NCBI RefSeq assembly: GCF_002157895.1
Contig: NZ_CP021377.1
Span: forward strand, 1,860,001-1,924,000
Reading direction: 5' to 3'
From: Oceanisphaera profunda
Lineage (GTDB): Bacteria; Pseudomonadota; Gammaproteobacteria; Enterobacterales; Aeromonadaceae
Length of the DNA: 64,000 nucleotides
The translations under genes were made by a program, and so were the position numbers. The notes below the pieces were generated by a model. It saw only the letters and a list, made by a program, of their open reading frames with translations. It was not told the DNA's origin and did no database searches. This document shows positions 61,370 through 64,000 of the stretch, piece after piece. Each line of letters begins with the position of its first letter. Within the stretch, counting starts at the first letter, position 1.

Positions 61370-61972
61370 AGTTTTATGCCCGTTCGGGATTATCTGCCAG
61401 CGCCGAGCGGGGCTGGAACCAAGGGCGACCAAGTTTATCAGAATGCGAGCCATAAAAAAATGACCGTTGTAAAGACAACGGCCAATCAAAAATAACTATA
61501 GCTTGCTGCGGAGTGCCCTCCACGCAAATTGCATTATGATCAGCTAGTAGCTTCGGCTCTATCAGTTTTTTCCTGCTTAAAACCTCGTTAATACCGAGTT
61601 GTTATACAAATAAAGCTGATCCATAGCGATATAAAGATGCAGTTGAGCCTTAATTGTTAAGTCTCACAAGCGGTTGTTGCCTTTTTGTATAAGACAAAAA
61701 ATATGGCATAGAAAACTGCATTATTCCCAATCAACATAGCATAAAATCTCTAGTAATCAGAAAAATCAAGATAATACACTGATGGTGGGGCGGGACTCTT
61801 GGCTTGTTTTGCTAACTGTCTCACTAAGTAGGCCGTGGAGGTAGGCATAATCTTACTCGACGCTTATTTACCAAAATAGTGTCCACATCCATTATATTTT
61901 ATCATTACAACCCGTTGCTCAGCTTTACCCCAAGAGTATCAGTCATCATTTCATTTATATTAGGGACTATTT
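61370..61972. other. About 600-bp AT-rich gap upstream of gmk
   Basis: Apart from the hairpin at 61453-61481 no feature could be supported. The segment is clearly AT-rich and has no ORF with a believable product on either strand. Confidence 0.5.
61453..61481 (-). terminator. Terminator-like hairpin in the gmk leader
   Basis: On the minus strand CCGTTGT, loop CTTT and ACAACGG are followed by TCATTTTTTTATG. It lies about 85 bp upstream of the gmk start, in the same orientation. Confidence 0.65.
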
Positions 61973-62539
61973 GTGGCGGCTAACCATAATGAACAGGCTT
62001 TTCTAGATATTTTGCACTTGCTAACCGTTGATCAACTCAAGCCTCGCTTCAAATCTTGTCCGGCTGCAGGCACGGCACCAACCCGCAAGGCGGAACTGAT
62101 CAGCGCAATACAGGTTTGGCTGTCTGGAGAGGGGCTGACATTGGTTTGGAATATGCTTTCGCCACTGGAGCAAGCCGCGGTGCGCATCAGCCTTTACTGT
62201 AGCGATGGCTGGTTTGACGAGCGCCGTTTTGCGGCTGAGTTTGGTACTCTGCCAGCTTGGTTTACCGAGCGTTATGATTACTACCGCACACCGGCCGAGC
62301 AGTATAAGTTAGGCTGGTTTTTCTATCCTCCGGGGCGCTATCAAACAGGGCAGCGTATTCCGGATTGGCTGCAGGAGCGGCTTAAGTCACTGATTGCACC
62401 GGTGGCAGTAGCAGAGTTAGAGGCTTCGGAATTACCAACGCCGCTGCCTGATTATGCGGTGTTGTTAGAGCGAGATCCTGAAACGAGTTCAGGATGGCGG
62501 CATAAAGATAAACATCAGGTCCGCTCTTTGTTTAACTAG
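61973..62539 (+). CDS. Protein of unknown function, probably truncated (188 aa)
   Basis: I do not recognise it. The start is GTG at 61973 with AGGGA upstream. The first 30 residues ('QAFLDILHLLTVDQLKPRFK') and 'PTRKAELISAIQVWLSGEG' look like a SAP-like or helicase-associated N-terminal domain; the rest has several aromatic residues ('RYDYYRTPAEQYKLGWFFYPPG') and stops soon after. Such N-termini usually belong to much longer proteins. Right beside it is a decayed SNF2/SWIM gene on the other strand, so this may be a remnant of the same eroding locus. Confidence 0.45.
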   Translation: MAANHNEQAFLDILHLLTVDQLKPRFKSCPAAGTAPTRKAELISAIQVWLSGEGLTLVWNMLSPLEQAAVRISLYCSDGWFDERRFAAEFGTLPAWFTERYDYYRTPAEQYKLGWFFYPPGRYQTGQRIPDWLQERLKSLIAPVAVAELEASELPTPLPDYAVLLERDPETSSGWRHKDKHQVRSLFN

Positions 62540-62611
62540 GTGCTTAGCGCTGTCCTCACTATTTTTCCTGTTCTTGTCTGTGGCTTCTGTGGCCAATAAC
62601 ATTAGCTCTGC

Positions 62612-63956
62612 TTATTGACTGAGCAGTGCCAATAAGCTTTCGGCGTTGGCGGGCAAACCGGCGCTACTGGTATCGCTGAACAGCGCATCGGCCAGCGCTT
62701 GTTTTTGTTGCTGCATCTGCTGAATACGCTCTTCTACGGTATCGGCGGCCACTAACTTATAGACAAACACCGGCTTATCTTGGCCTATGCGGTGGGCGCG
62801 ATCGGTGGCCTGATTTTCTACTGCGGGATTCCATCAAGGATCCACGTGTATTACCACGTCTGCTGCCGTTAAATTCAAGCCGCTGCCGCCGGCCTTAAGG
62901 CTGATTAAAAATACTCGTGCCTCGCCTTGTTGAAAACGATCGATAGCTTCTTGACGTTTGCGGGTCTTACCGGTCAACTTGTTGCTATAAGCGATTTTTT
63001 GCCGCTTTAGATCGGCTTCTACTAAGTCTAATACTCCATTAAATTGCGAAAATATCAGTAAGTTACGGCCTTCTGTCACCATTGTAGCTGAACGCCGTTC
63101 ACGCCTGGCACCATGGTCAGCGTCAGGTGCGGTATGGGCGTCGATTCTTTGATTAATTGCGGATCTTCGGTCAGCGGCAGTTGCTTAGGCGTAAATACCC
63201 GTCGCAGCTGTGCGGCGGTAATGGCCATCTGTTTATTCGGCACCGGCGGCATGTTATATAAGTGAGTTAGCTGTGAGCCGCTAAGGGGCGTGGCTATTTC
63301 GCCCATGGCGGCGTTATCTCTGTCTAGGTAGTAGGGCGGCGTCACCGCAATTGGCTGCCAGTGAGTCAAGTCCCCCAGCTCGGCGATCAGGCGTTGCTCT
63401 GAGTTTGATGCTTGCCACTGCCAACTAAGTGCCCGCCGCTGGCCGGTTTGTAGTGTCCGATAGTCAGCTAAGATTAGGCGTTGGCTGAGCAGCATTTGCT
63501 CTAATATTTGTGCGCCTTCACTCCCTGCTAGCCGTAATCTTGTGGCGGCTTGTTGCCGTGATCCTTGTCGTTGTGATATTTGCAGTTTTTGTACAATATC
63601 TCTGTCTTGTGGCAGGTAAAAACTCGGCGCATTCCAAGTAGCATGGTCGGACGGGATACTTTGCTGCGTCTTTGATTGAGTCTTGGAATAAGTGCGTAAC
63701 CAGTGCAACCCCGCAGCTACCCCATGTTTGCAGTTGTATGCCACCGGACAACTGCAGTCAGACGTTAGCGCTTCGTCCTCCCAGAACAAAAAACTTCATA
63801 AGGCCGAGGCTCAGTGCCCTCAACCTCGGCCACAATCTGCTCATTCGCCGTATCCAGTTAGCTAAATATCACCTTTCGTTGCTCAAAATAGGCCTTACCT
63901 CGCGCGAAGGCAGCGGAGCTGGTCATCTGTTTGACATCGTCTAGGGTGAAGTGCAT
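62612..63956 (-). pseudogene. SWIM zinc-finger SNF2-family helicase, decayed and internally deleted
   Basis: The pieces read in order on the minus strand. The N-terminus starts at ATG 63954-63956 ('MHFTLDDVKQM', 'SSAAFARGKAYFEQRKV'); a frameshift near 63855 precedes 'LDTANEQIVAEVEG', and another near 63795 precedes 'FWEDEALTSDCSCPVAYNCKHGVAAGL' in content, a SWIM zinc motif (CxC...CxH). The middle, including the DEAH helicase lobe, is missing: the sequence jumps near 63079 to the last helicase motifs ('[19 protein letters not shown]', '[21 protein letters not shown]'). A stop codon (62834-62836) replaces a tryptophan of the conserved DPWWNP, and the frame runs on through '[19 protein letters not shown]' to 62612. 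Four lesions make function unlikely. Confidence 0.88.
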
Positions 63957-64000
63957 GGAACTCTGCTCTGTTTTAGGATGAGATGTTTGAGATAAATGGC

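Overview
The window looks like chromosome from a marine gammaproteobacterium close to the Aeromonadales (an Oceanimonas/Oceanisphaera/Zobellella-like organism is my best guess). Reasons: gammaproteobacterial orthologues and gene orders (gmk-rpoZ-spoT, prlC-rsmJ, the Arg-His-Leu-Pro tRNA operon, slyD-like, uspA, anmK/murQ) combined with polyhydroxyalkanoate genes (phasin + PhaR) and a Vibrio-type carboxynorspermidine route. No plasmid, phage or transposase gene is seen. Most genes are single-copy housekeeping or metabolic genes.

Layout. 0-9 kb: edge of pssA, an Xaa-Pro aminopeptidase, a DMT transporter, then an RND efflux pump with its adaptor and a TetR repressor with a perfect 20-bp operator. 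9-10 kb: tRNA operon Arg-His-Leu-Pro-Pro followed by two decayed tRNA-Pro units, each with its own terminator. 10.3-20 kb: an AllR-like IclR regulator, the nspC/carboxynorspermidine dehydrogenase pair, a YfcC-type carrier and the glyoxylate pathway gcl-hyi-glxR (glyoxylate to tartronate semialdehyde to glycerate). 20-22 kb: phasin and PhaR, with two PhaR-like palindromes upstream of the phasin. 22-25 kb: SlyD-like isomerase, YbaK-like deacylase, periplasmic catalase-like protein, embedded in families of hairpin repeats. 25.2-27.4 kb: an AT-rich DUF262 + HEPN two-gene cassette that sits inside this repeat cluster, then a telomere-like heptamer array. 27.4-32 kb: a DUF3482 GTPase/DUF2868 membrane pair, a lipoprotein, and a TPR-like + HEPN gene pair. 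32-38.9 kb: gor, prlC-rsmJ, a Dps protein and a persulfide-dioxygenase-like MBL hydrolase. 39-48.8 kb: chemoreceptor, a CobW GTPase behind a Zur-like box, acuI, a second DMT transporter, a candidate multi-hairpin RNA, LysR, uspA, a potassium channel and a methyltransferase. 48.9-58 kb: HI0933-type flavoprotein, a sulfur-handling operon (rhodanese, YeeE/YedE transporter, 59-aa membrane peptide), aldo/keto reductase, peptidoglycan recycling (anmK, murQ) and a monoacylglycerol-lipase-like hydrolase. 58-61.4 kb: gmk-rpoZ-spoT, with a one-base frameshift in spoT. 61.9-64 kb: a probably truncated ORF and a heavily decayed SNF2/SWIM helicase pseudogene.

The least ordinary parts are: the DUF262-HEPN cassette joined to a repeat; the second HEPN/TPR pair; the tRNA-Pro relics that share one replacement of the anticodon arm; the hairpin-rich 44.66-44.97 kb segment with its own promoter-like site and terminator; REP-like palindromes preceded by GTAG whose stems covary; and the broken spoT. 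All calls were made by reading translations and motifs by eye; no database search was run.
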